A stretch of DNA of 64,000 nucleotides from an uncultured Lachnospiraceae bacterium (GCA_947591155.1 CANQDA010000017.1:1-64000); one strand, 5' to 3'; counted from the stretch's first letter, positions 27,463 through 36,476 are shown. Notes: generated from the letters alone by a model not told the origin. Program-made: numbers and translations.

Positions 27463-27890
27463 ACGTAGGAAAACTGAACGAAGGCGTTGTGCTCGACCAC
27501 ATCGTCGCCGGGAAGAGCATGGAGCTCTACAAATATCTGAAACTCGACAAGATGGACTGCTGCGTGGCGATCATCAAGAACGCGCACAGCAACAAGATGG
27601 GAAAAAAGGATATTATTAAGGTAGAGTGCCCGATCGACCAGCTCGACCTCAATGTGCTCGGCTACATCGACCATAACATCACGGTCAACATCATACAGGA
27701 CGGCGAGATCGTCTCCAAAAAGGAGCTCTCGCTGCCGAAAAAGCTCGTCAACATCATCCACTGCAAAAATCCGCGCTGCATTACCTCGATCGAGCAGGGG
27801 ATCGACCACATCTTCTTCCTCGCCGACGAGGAGAAGGAGATCTACCGCTGCCAGTACTGCGAAGAAAAGTACGGGAAAGCAAAGAAGTGA
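27456..27890 (+). CDS. pyrI: Aspartate carbamoyltransferase regulatory chain
   Basis: A 144-residue regulatory subunit. The N-terminal nucleotide-binding part begins [20 protein letters not shown]. The zinc domain has CKNPRC and CQYCEEK, giving the four cysteines that bind zinc and contact PyrB. CTP and ATP control activity through this chain in the family. A promoter for the next gene begins right after its stop codon. Confidence 0.96.
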   Translation: MLNVGKLNEGVVLDHIVAGKSMELYKYLKLDKMDCCVAIIKNAHSNKMGKKDIIKVECPIDQLDLNVLGYIDHNITVNIIQDGEIVSKKELSLPKKLVNIIHCKNPRCITSIEQGIDHIFFLADEEKEIYRCQYCEEKYGKAKK

Positions 27891-27920
27891 TTTACAAACA
27901 GGCGGCAGGAATGATATAAT
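27891..27920 (+). promoter_or_regulatory. Promoter of the propeller/HD-GYP gene
   Basis: TTTACA (27891-27896) and TATAAT (27915-27920) are 18 bases apart, right after the pyrI stop. Confidence 0.6.
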
Positions 27921-27937
27921 GATTGACACTTGCACCA

Positions 27938-27966
27938 CATGATATGCCCCTTTAAGGGGCGTCATG
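27938..27966 (+). promoter_or_regulatory. Hairpin in the leader of the HD-GYP gene
   Basis: CATGA (27938-27942) pairs with TCATG (27962-27966) around GCCCCTT/AAGGGGC (27946-27960), leaving a near-perfect 29-base palindrome downstream of the promoter. There is no T run, so it is not a standard terminator; an operator or an RNA leader structure are options. Confidence 0.5.
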
Positions 27967-28008
27967 CGACAATATGTTGTGAAAAAATAATCAAACGGAG
28001 AGATTTTT

Positions 28009-31000
28009 ATGCGAAAACGCGTTTTCAAACTACTTGCCCTCGGCTGCCTCTGTCTCGGGCTATGCGCCCCCGTCTGTGTGGCGAACGCGCAGGAATCCGC
28101 GCAGGACGCCATCGAGGAGGCGACCAATGAGGTTCGGCAGATCGGACTCATGGAATACGTCGAGACGACCTACGATGAGAGCAGCGGGATGATCACGAGC
28201 GAGGCCAACGCCATCCTGCAGGACGACGTCGGCTATATCTGGGTCGGCAGCTACGGGGGCTTGAGCCGCTACAACGGCCGCGAGTTCGAGAACATGAGCA
28301 GCCTGCGCGAGAACGCGCCGCGTACCGGCATCCGTGTACTTTTTGAGGATTCGCGGAAGCGCATCTGGATCGGTACGAACGACGCGGGCATTTACCTGTT
28401 CGAGGACGAGGCGTTCTCCGCGATCACCGAAAGCGCAGGCGAGCTCCCGGTCGACGCCGGGGCTTTGTCCGTGCGCAGCATCACGGAAGGGGCGGACGGC
28501 ACGATCTACATCGGCACCACGAACGGCCTGCTCTTCGTCGACGATGAGATGCTGCTCGAGCTGGTCGACGACGAGGCGATCGACGGCGAGACAATCGAGA
28601 ACCTCATCTGTGACAGCAACGGAGTGATCTGGGGAAGCACCGGCGCCGGGAGCATGTTCGTCGTCATTGATGGCGAGGTGCGCGTGCTCTTCGACCGCGA
28701 CCTCTCCGGGATCAACCTCGCCTACGGCCTCTACCAGGCGCAGGACGGCTCCATCTACATCGGGACGGACAGCAATTACCTCATGCGCCTGCGTCTGAAG
28801 CAGCGCACGGGCGGCGACGATTACACGCCGGAGAACACGACGGTCGAATTCCTTACAATGGACAACCGGGAGACCGTCAACGACGTCTGCCAGAACAGCG
28901 ACGGCAAGCTCTGGATCTGCACGGACAACGGCATCGGCTATCTGGACGAGGACGACGTGTTCTACAAGATCAACGGAATGTCGAGCAACACGATCATGAG
29001 CCAGATGTGTGAGGACAGCGAAGGGAACCTCTGGTTTGCCTCCTCGCGCAAGGGCGTGATCAAGCTCACCAAGAATAAATTCTTACATATCGCCTACGAG
29101 GCGGATCTGATCGACCAGACAGTGAACGCCACCGCGATCTACGACGACTGCCTCTACATCGCGACGGACAACGGGCTCACGATCATGGACGGCGACGGGG
29201 TCCGCGTGGACAACGACCTGACTGAGATGATGAAGGGTATCCGTATCCGCAGCCTGATGCGCGATTCCGAAGACCGGCTCTGGATTTCCACCTACAAGGA
29301 GTACGGCCTGGTCTGCTACGACGCGGAGACGGAAGCATGCACCTCCTATACCTCGGCCGACGGTCTGGCGCACGACCAGGTCCGCATGGCCTGCGAGCTC
29401 TCGAACGGCGACATCGCCGCCGCGACCAACGGCGGAGTCTCGCTCATCCGGGGCGGCAAGGTGCTGTGCTCCTACACCGACGCGGACGGTGTCCAGAACG
29501 AGGTGATCCTCTGCATTGCGGAGGGAAAAGATCATCGCATTTACGCCGGCAGCGACGGCAATGGCATCTACGCGATCGATCCGGAGACGGACGATGTAAC
29601 GAACATCTCCGTAAGCGACGGGCTTCAGTCCGGCGTCATCCTGCGCATGGTCTGGGACGACAAGATTGACGGCCTCTGGATCAGCAACGGCTCGGAAGTC
29701 GCGCTGATGACGGACGACGGCATCCAGCAGATCAAAAACATCGACGCCGGCGTCGGCAGCGTCTTCGACATCAAGCTCACTGAGGACAGCATCTGGCTCA
29801 TGAAGTCCTTCGGTCTGATCAAGATCTCACGCGAGGACTACATCGCCGGAAATCCGAATTACAGCATATTGACACGCAGGGACGGTCTGACCAGCAGCAT
29901 CACGGCGAACTCGTGGAATCACTTCGAGGACGGCATGCTTCTGATCTGCACCGGCAACGGTGTTTACTATATCGACATCAACAACATTCAGTACAACACG
30001 ATCCCGCCGAAGGTGGCGGTCGGCAGCGTCGAGGCGAACGATGAGATCTTCTACGGGAGCAGACGCATCGACCTTCCGGGCGACACGCCAAGGATCACGC
30101 TGGCCCTGGATCTTTTAAGCTACGGCATCGAGGGCGGCACGCTGGAGTATTATCTGGAGGGCTTCGACGAGGAGCCGATCGAGGTGAAGAACCTCGCCGC
30201 CAACCACGTCAACTACACGAACCTGCCCGGCGGCGACTATGTGTTCCACCTGAAAGGCTACAACGCGGACGGCACGCCGAGCGAGGAGGTCACGCTGCCG
30301 ATCCACAAGGAGGAGCTGTTCTTCGAGCACATCTCCCCGTATCTCTGGGCTCTGCTCGGACTGCTGATCCTCGCGCTGCTCGTTCTGCTCATCGTCCTGA
30401 TCCGGCAGGTCGTCATCCGGAAACGCATGGCCGAACAGCAGGAAGCCTACCGGAAGATGACGGATCTGACGGTCGAGATCGTGGCTCAGACCATCGACGC
30501 GAAGGACAAATACACGGTCGGCCACTCGCACCGCGTGGCCGCCTACGCGACGGAGATCGGACGGCGCTACGGCCTGTCGAAGGAAGATTTGGATAAGCTC
30601 TCCTACGGCGCGCTCCTGCACGACATCGGAAAGATCGGTATCCCGGATCAGATCCTCACCAAGGACGGCAAGCTGACCGACGAGGAATATGCCTACATCA
30701 AGCGGCACCCGATGATCGGCGGCAACATCCTGAAGGGCTTTGAGGAGCAGTCGCCGTGGATCCCGCAGGTGGCCCGCTACCACCACGAGCGCTACGACGG
30801 GCACGGCTACTGCGATGGACTCTCCGGCGAGAATATCCCGCTCTTCGCCCGCATCGTCGCAGTCGCGGACTCCTACGACGCGATGCACTCCACGCGCACC
30901 TACCGCAAACCGCTGTCGACCGAAAAGATCAAAAGCGAGCTGGAGCACGGCAAGGGTCTGCAGTTTGACGAGCGCTTCGCCCAGATCATGATCGAGATGA

Positions 31001-31146
31001 TCGACGACGGCTTCGAGGCCGACGAGGAGCTCGAGGCGGCCGCAGCGGCCGAGCAGGAGACCTACGCGTCGTACCTGGCAAAGAATGCGGTGACGAGGAG
31101 CGTCGCGGAGTCGAAAGAGGCTGTGACTACAGAAAACAAAAAATGA
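28009..31146 (+). CDS. Two-component-type propeller sensor fused to an HD-GYP phosphodiesterase domain
   Basis: A 1045-residue protein. A signal peptide (about residues 1-27) leads into about 14 short blades of the two-component-regulator propeller type, such as DDVGYIWVGSYGGLSRYNG, DSRKRIWIGTNDAGIYLF and NSDGKLWICTDNGIGYLD. A Y_Y_Y domain (about 680-770, VNYTNLPGGDYVFHLKGYN) and one membrane helix (about 778-803) follow. The C-terminal part is HD-GYP: His871-Asp872 in LLHDIGKIGIPD and HHERYDGHGYCDGL at 925-938. HD-GYP domains hydrolyse c-di-GMP to GMP. The GYP Pro is Cys935 here. The normal partner of such propellers is a histidine kinase, so extracellular sensing is coupled directly to c-di-GMP breakdown. 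Ligand unknown. Confidence 0.9.
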   Translation: MRKRVFKLLALGCLCLGLCAPVCVANAQESAQDAIEEATNEVRQIGLMEYVETTYDESSGMITSEANAILQDDVGYIWVGSYGGLSRYNGREFENMSSLRENAPRTGIRVLFEDSRKRIWIGTNDAGIYLFEDEAFSAITESAGELPVDAGALSVRSITEGADGTIYIGTTNGLLFVDDEMLLELVDDEAIDGETIENLICDSNGVIWGSTGAGSMFVVIDGEVRVLFDRDLSGINLAYGLYQAQDGSIYIGTDSNYLMRLRLKQRTGGDDYTPENTTVEFLTMDNRETVNDVCQNSDGKLWICTDNGIGYLDEDDVFYKINGMSSNTIMSQMCEDSEGNLWFASSRKGVIKLTKNKFLHIAYEADLIDQTVNATAIYDDCLYIATDNGLTIMDGDGVRVDNDLTEMMKGIRIRSLMRDSEDRLWISTYKEYGLVCYDAETEACTSYTSADGLAHDQVRMACELSNGDIAAATNGGVSLIRGGKVLCSYTDADGVQNEVILCIAEGKDHRIYAGSDGNGIYAIDPETDDVTNISVSDGLQSGVILRMVWDDKIDGLWISNGSEVALMTDDGIQQIKNIDAGVGSVFDIKLTEDSIWLMKSFGLIKISREDYIAGNPNYSILTRRDGLTSSITANSWNHFEDGMLLICTGNGVYYIDINNIQYNTIPPKVAVGSVEANDEIFYGSRRIDLPGDTPRITLALDLLSYGIEGGTLEYYLEGFDEEPIEVKNLAANHVNYTNLPGGDYVFHLKGYNADGTPSEEVTLPIHKEELFFEHISPYLWALLGLLILALLVLLIVLIRQVVIRKRMAEQQEAYRKMTDLTVEIVAQTIDAKDKYTVGHSHRVAAYATEIGRRYGLSKEDLDKLSYGALLHDIGKIGIPDQILTKDGKLTDEEYAYIKRHPMIGGNILKGFEEQSPWIPQVARYHHERYDGHGYCDGLSGENIPLFARIVAVADSYDAMHSTRTYRKPLSTEKIKSELEHGKGLQFDERFAQIMIEMIDDGFEADEELEAAAAAEQETYASYLAKNAVTRSVAESKEAVTTENKK

Positions 31147-31162
31147 ATATTTAAGATAATGA

Positions 31163-31266
31163 GGCGCGGCGTTCGTTCGGTACCCTTCTCGCTGTATTTT
31201 CCCCGAACAAGTGATATTACACTTTTCGGGAAAAACACAGCGGAAATCCAAACGAATCGCCGCGCC
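31163..31266. repeat. Long inverted-repeat element, copy 2 (conserved internal loop)
   Basis: The outer stem pairs GGCGCGGCG-TTCGTT (31163-31177) with AACGAA-T-CGCCGCGCC (31251-31266). The inner stem pairs CGCTGTATTTTCCCCGAA with TTCGGGAAAAACACAGCG, and AAGTG with CACTT at the tip. CGGTACCCTTC (31178-31188) and CGGAAATCC (31241-31249) lie between the stems, identical to copy 1 at 11293-11412. It sits between the convergent HD-GYP and folA genes and is followed by GCTTTAGTTTTTAG, so it could also terminate transcription. Confidence 0.75.
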
Positions 31267-31377
31267 GCTTTAGTTTTTAGCTGACTTCGTTTTATTCTAT
31301 TTTCAGAAGTGAGCTTTCTTGAAGTAGGCTTTCTCTGACTACGTTTTTCGTCTGTCCGCTTACTTTTATCTTCCTGC

Positions 31378-31869
31378 TTATTTCCTTCTTTCGTATTTGA
31401 CAAAGGTGTACTCTAGGTCGAAATAGGTCTGCTCGTCGCTGTCGGCGGTGACGACCCAGTCCGGCATTTCATCGAGGTTCGGGAAGTAGGCGTCGGCCTG
31501 GTAGGCGTGGTCGATCTTCGTTATGTGCGCCACGTCGCAGTACGGAAGGAACTGACGGTAGACGCTCGCGCCGCCGATCACGTAAATGTCCTCGGAATCG
31601 TACTTCTTCAACTCCTCCAGCACCTCTTCCACCGTGTGGAAGACGAGCGCGTCTTTTACGTGGTAATCCTTGTTTTTCGTGAGCACGATGTTCGTGCGGT
31701 TCTTGAGCGGCAGGCCGTTCGGGAAGCTCTCGAGCGTCCTGCGTCCCATCACCACAACCTTTCCTGTCGTCGTTTCCCGGAAAAATTTCATGTCCGCCGG
31801 GATGCTGACCAGAAGCTTGTTGTTGCAGCCGATTCCCCAGTTCTTATCTACTGCTACGATAATATTCAT
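31378..31869 (-). CDS. folA: Dihydrofolate reductase
   Basis: A 163-residue enzyme reducing dihydrofolate. MNIIVAVDKNWGIGCNNKLL holds the substrate loop, FFRETTTGKVVVMGRRTLESFP the NADPH site and YVIGGASVYRQFLPY the second nucleotide loop. GGAG precedes the ATG. ThyA, which makes dihydrofolate, is encoded 725 bases upstream on the same strand, but an unrelated gene intervenes. Confidence 0.96.
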   Translation of the reverse strand: MNIIVAVDKNWGIGCNNKLLVSIPADMKFFRETTTGKVVVMGRRTLESFPNGLPLKNRTNIVLTKNKDYHVKDALVFHTVEEVLEELKKYDSEDIYVIGGASVYRQFLPYCDVAHITKIDHAYQADAYFPNLDEMPDWVVTADSDEQTYFDLEYTFVKYERRK

Positions 31870-31962
31870 ATTCGAATTCTCCTTTTTAAAAATCGCACTT
31901 GCTTTTTTGTCTTTTCGGAGCTATAATAACTATAAGAAGAAATGGGTTTCTGACCGTCTGAC

Positions 31963-32508
31963 TTATGTCCATGAAGGGTTGCCTGTTTCTTTTTTTATAT
32001 TCTGAATATCGTACAGATATAATCTGCCATTTGCTGCACATCTGATAATCACAACGGCCCTGTAAACATTATATCTCATTGTCTCTCCGGTCTCTCCCAA
32101 AATCGGTAGGGCAAATCGAGTGTCAAAGCGATACCACCCGCGTTCTGCTCTTTTTCCATGTTTTTGGTCAAAATCCCTATTCCATCGCCTATGGCAAGCG
32201 ATCTCGATCATTTCAGGTACAGCTTGCGACATATTTGCTTTTGCCCTGGCAAGTCCTCCCCGAAGATTTCTAGTATAAATCGAACCAGTAAACTCATCTG
32301 CAAACTCTTTTCCAATGCAGACAATATCCCCCGTCTCTGAGATCTCAATCATTCTTTGCTCATATTGGGACAAATAATATTCTATTTGTTTCCAGGATAT
32401 ATTACGTTTTCCCTTAAATATGATTTTAGAAATTACTACTAGTTTATCTCCGTTTTGATCCGTTACAATGCAGACACCAGACCTGTTTTGTTCTTCTTTC
32501 CTTCTCAC
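31963..32508 (-). CDS. Unknown protein with a phage-toxin-like C-terminal domain
   Basis: A 181-residue protein from GTG 32508, with AGGA seven bases before it. The C-terminal half (about 110-181: ERGWYRFDTRFALPI, YNVYRAVVIIRC, NGRLYLYDIQNIKKETGNPS) recalls a domain found at the end of large phage and conjugative-element proteins, where nuclease folds of the PBECR/RelE type occur. This is an impression from memory, not a match. The gene is markedly more A+T-rich than thyA and folA, which it separates, so it is probably an insertion by transfer. No transmembrane segment or signal peptide. No dedicated immunity gene is evident. Confidence 0.45.
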   Translation of the reverse strand: MRRKEEQNRSGVCIVTDQNGDKLVVISKIIFKGKRNISWKQIEYYLSQYEQRMIEISETGDIVCIGKEFADEFTGSIYTRNLRGGLARAKANMSQAVPEMIEIACHRRWNRDFDQKHGKRAERGWYRFDTRFALPILGETGETMRYNVYRAVVIIRCAANGRLYLYDIQNIKKETGNPSWT

Positions 32509-32593
32509 ATTTTTATCCTGCTATTTTCTTTTTGCTACAATATACAACAAATTATATATGATATTCTGTGAAAAGTCAAGGCGTCTTTCATTC

Positions 32594-33442
32594 TCACACC
32601 GCCACCGGGATATTTTTGATCTGCGGGCCGGTCACGTAGTTCTCGACGTGCAGGTCGTCCACAGTGAACGCGTAGAAATCCGTCACGTCCGGGCTGAGCC
32701 ACACCTTCGGGGCCGGATGCGTCTCACGCGTGATCAGTTCCTGCACGAGCGGCACATGGCGATCATAAATGTGCGCGTCCGCGATGACATGTACGAGTTC
32801 CCCCACCTGCATCCCGCAGGACTGCGCCATCATGTGCACGAGCAGCGCATACTGGGCCACGTTCCAGTTGTTCGCGGTCAGGACATCCTGGGAGCGCTGG
32901 TTGAGGATCGCGTTCAGCGTCAGCTTCTCGCTGTCCTTCTCCTTTGTCACATTGAACGTCATGCTGTAGGCGCAGGGATAGAGATGCATCTCGTGCAGGT
33001 CCGCGTGGACATAGATGTTCGTCATGATACGGCGGCTGTACGGATTGTTCTTCAGATCGTAGAGCACGCGATCCACCTGATCCATCATGCCCTCGCGGTA
33101 CTGATGCTTTACCCCGAGCTGATAGCCGTAGGCCTTGCCGATGCTGCCGCTCTCGTCCGCCCAGCTGTCCCAGATATGACTGCCGAGTTCATGCACGTTG
33201 TTGGACTTGCGCTGCCAGATCCACAGCAGCTCGTCAAACGCGTTCTTCAGTCCCGTCCTGCGCAGCGTCAGCGCCGGAAATTCTTTCCGAAGATCGTAGC
33301 GGTTCACGACGCCGAAGCGCTTGATCGTGTAGGCGTACGAGCCGTCCTCCCACTTCGGACGCACCTTCTCGCCCTCCGTACTCACGCCGTTCTCAAGGAT
33401 ATCCTTGCACATATCGATGAAAATTTGATCCGCGTAGCTCAT
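32594..33442 (-). CDS. thyA: Thymidylate synthase ThyA
   Basis: A 282-residue enzyme that methylates dUMP with methylene-tetrahydrofolate. The catalytic Cys is in LYPCAYSMTFNV, dUMP-binding arginines in PYSRRIMTNIY and LNQRSQDVLTANNWN, and the C-terminal segment contains HIYDRHVPLVQEL. It is a divergent ThyA form: YPCAYS replaces the usual LPPCH-type site, a pattern known from clostridia. Its ATG overlaps the stop codon of the small gene upstream. Confidence 0.93.
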   Translation of the reverse strand: MSYADQIFIDMCKDILENGVSTEGEKVRPKWEDGSYAYTIKRFGVVNRYDLRKEFPALTLRRTGLKNAFDELLWIWQRKSNNVHELGSHIWDSWADESGSIGKAYGYQLGVKHQYREGMMDQVDRVLYDLKNNPYSRRIMTNIYVHADLHEMHLYPCAYSMTFNVTKEKDSEKLTLNAILNQRSQDVLTANNWNVAQYALLVHMMAQSCGMQVGELVHVIADAHIYDRHVPLVQELITRETHPAPKVWLSPDVTDFYAFTVDDLHVENYVTGPQIKNIPVAV

Positions 33443-33678
33443 GATTCTCCTCCCTCTGCAACCGTTCTTACGATAACATCTTCGTGCGAAAAGGCCGGTT
33501 GATACTCTGGATCCCCGTTCTGATACGCCTTTATAGCTTCAATTTCATCTGGAAAGGCCTCTTCTTCCCCGACACCTGCCAGTGAAAACGTCGCCAAAAT
33601 CAACTGCCAGATCTTTTCCGCATCTTTGTCATTCATAATGCTCACTGCACCGATAATTCTTTCCTTTACCGAACTCAT
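33439..33678 (-). CDS. Small conserved hypothetical protein upstream of thyA
   Basis: A 79-residue acidic protein starting MSSVKERIIGAVSIMNDKDA, then AEKIWQLILATFSLAGVG and a polar tail rich in Glu and Asp. Similar short N-termini (ERI..AV..M.D.DAEKIW..I) occur in clostridial proteins of unknown role. GGGGG lies ten bases before this ATG; another ATG two codons earlier could also be used. It overlaps thyA by four bases (ATGA), so translation is coupled. Function unknown. Confidence 0.6.
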   Translation of the reverse strand: MSSVKERIIGAVSIMNDKDAEKIWQLILATFSLAGVGEEEAFPDEIEAIKAYQNGDPEYQPAFSHEDVIVRTVAEGGES

Positions 33679-33706
33679 AAACATCACACCCCCTTATGAG
33701 TAATCG

Positions 33707-34843
33707 TCAATACAAGATTCTTCCCATCGCCGTATCCTCCGCGAATCCGGCCGCGTTGTACAAGAACAACAGATCCGTGTATCCATTCTGCGCGATCAGC
33801 TCGCTGAGCTTCTGGTTGTAATAGCGAATGTCGAGCATATCGATCTCGTCAAACTCCGGGATCAGAAACGGTACGAAGCAGTGCGCGTAAGAATCCTTGA
33901 CGATTAAAATCCTCCGTCCGGTGCCCGCGCGCGTAGCAATCTTCGCCAGCGCGTAGTTGCCGCCGAAGAAAACATTGTACTTGCTCTTTGTATCCAGCGC
34001 AGAATAGTCGTAGACGCGGTACACAGGCTCCGCTCCATCCTTCTCCACCGTGTAGAACGGATCGTCCTTCGGCAGATACAGCTCGATGGAATCCGGTCTC
34101 GCATCAATGCCGAGCTTCGACTGCACCGTCCCCTCAAATTCTTCCGTCACGGTCTCGATCTCAAAATCATCCTCTGACGGCACCGCATAGCCCTGACGCT
34201 TCGCCCACGCCTGATACACATAGAACGCCGCCAGCGTCTTCCAGTGGTGATCCGTGCGGTAATAGAGCTCTTCGTCCGCATGTTCCCGCAGGACCTCCCC
34301 CGCATCGAACCATGTCCCTTCTGGGAGCACTGCAGCGATCTGCGTCAGATACGCTTCCTCATCGTAAGGCGCGGCATAAGCCGGAAGCTTATCTCTCAGA
34401 ATGTCCACCGCGTTCGGCACGACCATGAACGTCATGTGCCCTCCGCCGAACTGTTCCCCATATTTCTGCGCGAACTGCTGCAATACCCGGGTGTTCAGCG
34501 CGGCCGTGTCCGAGGTGAACGTGCCGGTATGCTTCTCGATCAGGTAATCGTTGTCCGCGAAATAGATGTCCTTGCTCTCGCTTTTTAGCATCAGCCGCTC
34601 CACCGCCGTCTTCAGGCCGATCCATTTATCCCGCAGGATGAACTGATCCGTCAGATACGTCTCGTAGTCCGACTCGAACTCGCCGCTCAGCAACGTTTCG
34701 GCGCTGAGCTTCGGCATCGTCGCCAGATCGCGGTTCTCCGACTCGGAGTGCTTCGTCTCCGGCTTCACAAGCGTCGCAAGCGTGAAGCCGAAGATCAGGA
34801 TGCAGAATAAGGTGATTGTGTTGATGGATTGTCGTCTGGTCAT
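33707..34843 (-). CDS. DHHW-family protein, O-acylation partner of MBOAT
   Basis: A 378-residue protein anchored by one N-terminal helix (SINTITLFCILIFGFTLATL). The DHHW motif is intact in LYYRTDHHWKTLAAFYVYQ (about residue 200), and the later IVKDSYAHCFVPFLIPEFDE carries the SGNH-like Ser/His region. DltD/AlgJ/AlgX-type proteins of this group move acyl groups to extracellular polymers with an MBOAT partner. Here the MBOAT gene lies directly upstream with a 51-base gap. Likely outward-facing membrane-bound acetyltransferase for a surface glycan. Confidence 0.88.
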   Translation of the reverse strand: MTRRQSINTITLFCILIFGFTLATLVKPETKHSESENRDLATMPKLSAETLLSGEFESDYETYLTDQFILRDKWIGLKTAVERLMLKSESKDIYFADNDYLIEKHTGTFTSDTAALNTRVLQQFAQKYGEQFGGGHMTFMVVPNAVDILRDKLPAYAAPYDEEAYLTQIAAVLPEGTWFDAGEVLREHADEELYYRTDHHWKTLAAFYVYQAWAKRQGYAVPSEDDFEIETVTEEFEGTVQSKLGIDARPDSIELYLPKDDPFYTVEKDGAEPVYRVYDYSALDTKSKYNVFFGGNYALAKIATRAGTGRRILIVKDSYAHCFVPFLIPEFDEIDMLDIRYYNQKLSELIAQNGYTDLLFLYNAAGFAEDTAMGRILY

Positions 34844-34894
34844 AATATTCCTCTACCTTCGAGCCCTGCCAACCTCGAAAAAACTATGGCTCTC

Positions 34895-36316
34895 TTAAAA
34901 ACGGAAGTACAGAAAAGGATTAAACGTCGCGTCCACAAGCCACGCCACAGACAGCACAAAGATCCCTGCGTAGAACAAAAGCCGCAGAAGCATCCCAAGA
35001 TCCTCGTGATCCTGAAGCGCCCGGCAGATCCGCTCCCCCGCCTTTTTCGGGAGCTGCGTGCTCCCCAGAATAAGCAGGATAAGCAGGACCGCGTTGTTGT
35101 ACAGCAGGTAGATCGTCTCGCGGTTCGCAAGTCCCTGTCCGTATCCGCCGAACAGTGCGCGCAGAAATGCGAGCCCCTGCCCGAGATCATCGTGCACGAA
35201 AAGGTTCCAGCCCAGCATCACAAAAAACAGGCAGTAGATATGCCGGAATACGCCGGGCAGTTTCTCCAGATGTTTTCCAAGAAAATATTTCTCGATCAAA
35301 AGCAGAATGCCGTAGTAGACGCCCCAGATCACGAAATTCCAGTGCGCCCCGTGCCAGATGCCGGTCAACAGCCAGACCACAAGAATGTTTCGGACATGTC
35401 TCCAGACCGCCACCCGGTTGCCTCCGAGCGGGATGTAGACGTACTCCCGGAACCAGGTGCCCAGAGAAATGTGCCATCTGCGCCAGAACTCCGTGATGCT
35501 CTTCGATATGTAAGGATAATTGAAATTCTCCAGAAAGCGGAAACCGAACATATGACCGAGCCCGATCGCCATATCCGAGTACGCAGAAAAGTCAAAATAG
35601 ATCTGAAAGGTGTATGCCGCCAGTCCCATCCACGCGGTCAGCACCGGCGTCCCGGCACAGCCTATCGCCCGTATCGTCTCCCAGAGCGCGCCCGCATTGT
35701 TCGCGAGCAGCACCTTTTTCCCGAGTCCCAGTAGAAAGCGATGCACGCCCTGCGCGAACTCTTCCGTGGTCTCGCGCCGGCTGCGAAGCTGTGCGTCAAT
35801 CGTCTTGTACTGGACGATCGGTCCGGCGATCAGCTGCGGGAACATCGTCACATACGCGCCGAACGAGATCAGGTTTCGCTGCACTTTCGCCTCGCCGCGG
35901 TAGACATCGATCGTGTAGGACATCGTCTGGAACGTATAGAAAGAAATGCCGATCGGCAGAGCGATCTTCAGCAGGTCAAGTCCCATCCCCGTGAGGCTGT
36001 TGATAGTACCGATCGCGAAGTCCGCGTACTTGAAGAAGCCAAGCAGCGACAGACTGACCGCAGACGACACGATCAGCGCTGCCTTTGCGCCCTTCGGGCT
36101 GCCTCTGCGCCTCATGGCGTCCACCACGATCCCCCCTGTATAGGACACAAGGATCGTGAACAGCATCAGCACAATGTAGACCGGCTCGCCCCATGCGTAG
36201 AAGGCAAGGCTGAACAGCAGAAGCACCAGATTGCGGCCCCTGCGCGGAACGATATAATACACCGCCAACACCGCCGGCAAAAATCGAAACAGAAACAACA
36301 GGCTGCTGAATACCAT
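34895..36316 (-). CDS. MBOAT-family O-acyltransferase (AlgI/DltB type)
   Basis: A 473-residue multispanning protein beginning MVFSSLLFLFRFLPAVLAVY; AGGAG nine bases upstream supports this start. The MBOAT core has FPQLIAGPIVQYKTID, NFNYPYISKSITEFWRRWHI and WHGAHWNFVIWGVYYG, containing the catalytic His of the WHG motif. It passes acetyl groups across the membrane in alginate- and peptidoglycan-type systems. The DHHW gene follows. The two genes lie after the terminator of the lysine-rich secreted protein gene, so they need their own promoter. Confidence 0.93.
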   Translation of the reverse strand: MVFSSLLFLFRFLPAVLAVYYIVPRRGRNLVLLLFSLAFYAWGEPVYIVLMLFTILVSYTGGIVVDAMRRRGSPKGAKAALIVSSAVSLSLLGFFKYADFAIGTINSLTGMGLDLLKIALPIGISFYTFQTMSYTIDVYRGEAKVQRNLISFGAYVTMFPQLIAGPIVQYKTIDAQLRSRRETTEEFAQGVHRFLLGLGKKVLLANNAGALWETIRAIGCAGTPVLTAWMGLAAYTFQIYFDFSAYSDMAIGLGHMFGFRFLENFNYPYISKSITEFWRRWHISLGTWFREYVYIPLGGNRVAVWRHVRNILVVWLLTGIWHGAHWNFVIWGVYYGILLLIEKYFLGKHLEKLPGVFRHIYCLFFVMLGWNLFVHDDLGQGLAFLRALFGGYGQGLANRETIYLLYNNAVLLILLILGSTQLPKKAGERICRALQDHEDLGMLLRLLFYAGIFVLSVAWLVDATFNPFLYFRF

Positions 36317-36442
36317 TCGTGTAATCTCCTGAATTCTTTTATGGAAAACGTGATCCGCAGATCGCCCGACCTGCATCAAACGAATTCATTATATAATAAC
36401 ACGGGCGGATAGGCAAATAAATTTTTAGATAAAAAAGGGCGG

Positions 36443-36476
36443 AAAAAAGGCCCCCTCCGTGGCCAGGGGGCTTTTT
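36443..36476. terminator. Bidirectional terminator after the lysine-rich secreted protein gene
   Basis: GCCCCCT (36450-36456) pairs with AGGGGGC (36465-36471). T runs follow on both strands (TTTTT on plus, TTTTTT on minus). It isolates the gene ending at 36496 from the MBOAT gene. Confidence 0.88.

Noticed and set aside
31062..31403. 113-residue minus-strand frame across the folA/HD-GYP gap
   Set aside because: It runs through the long hairpin and the end of the HD-GYP gene, with no start site.
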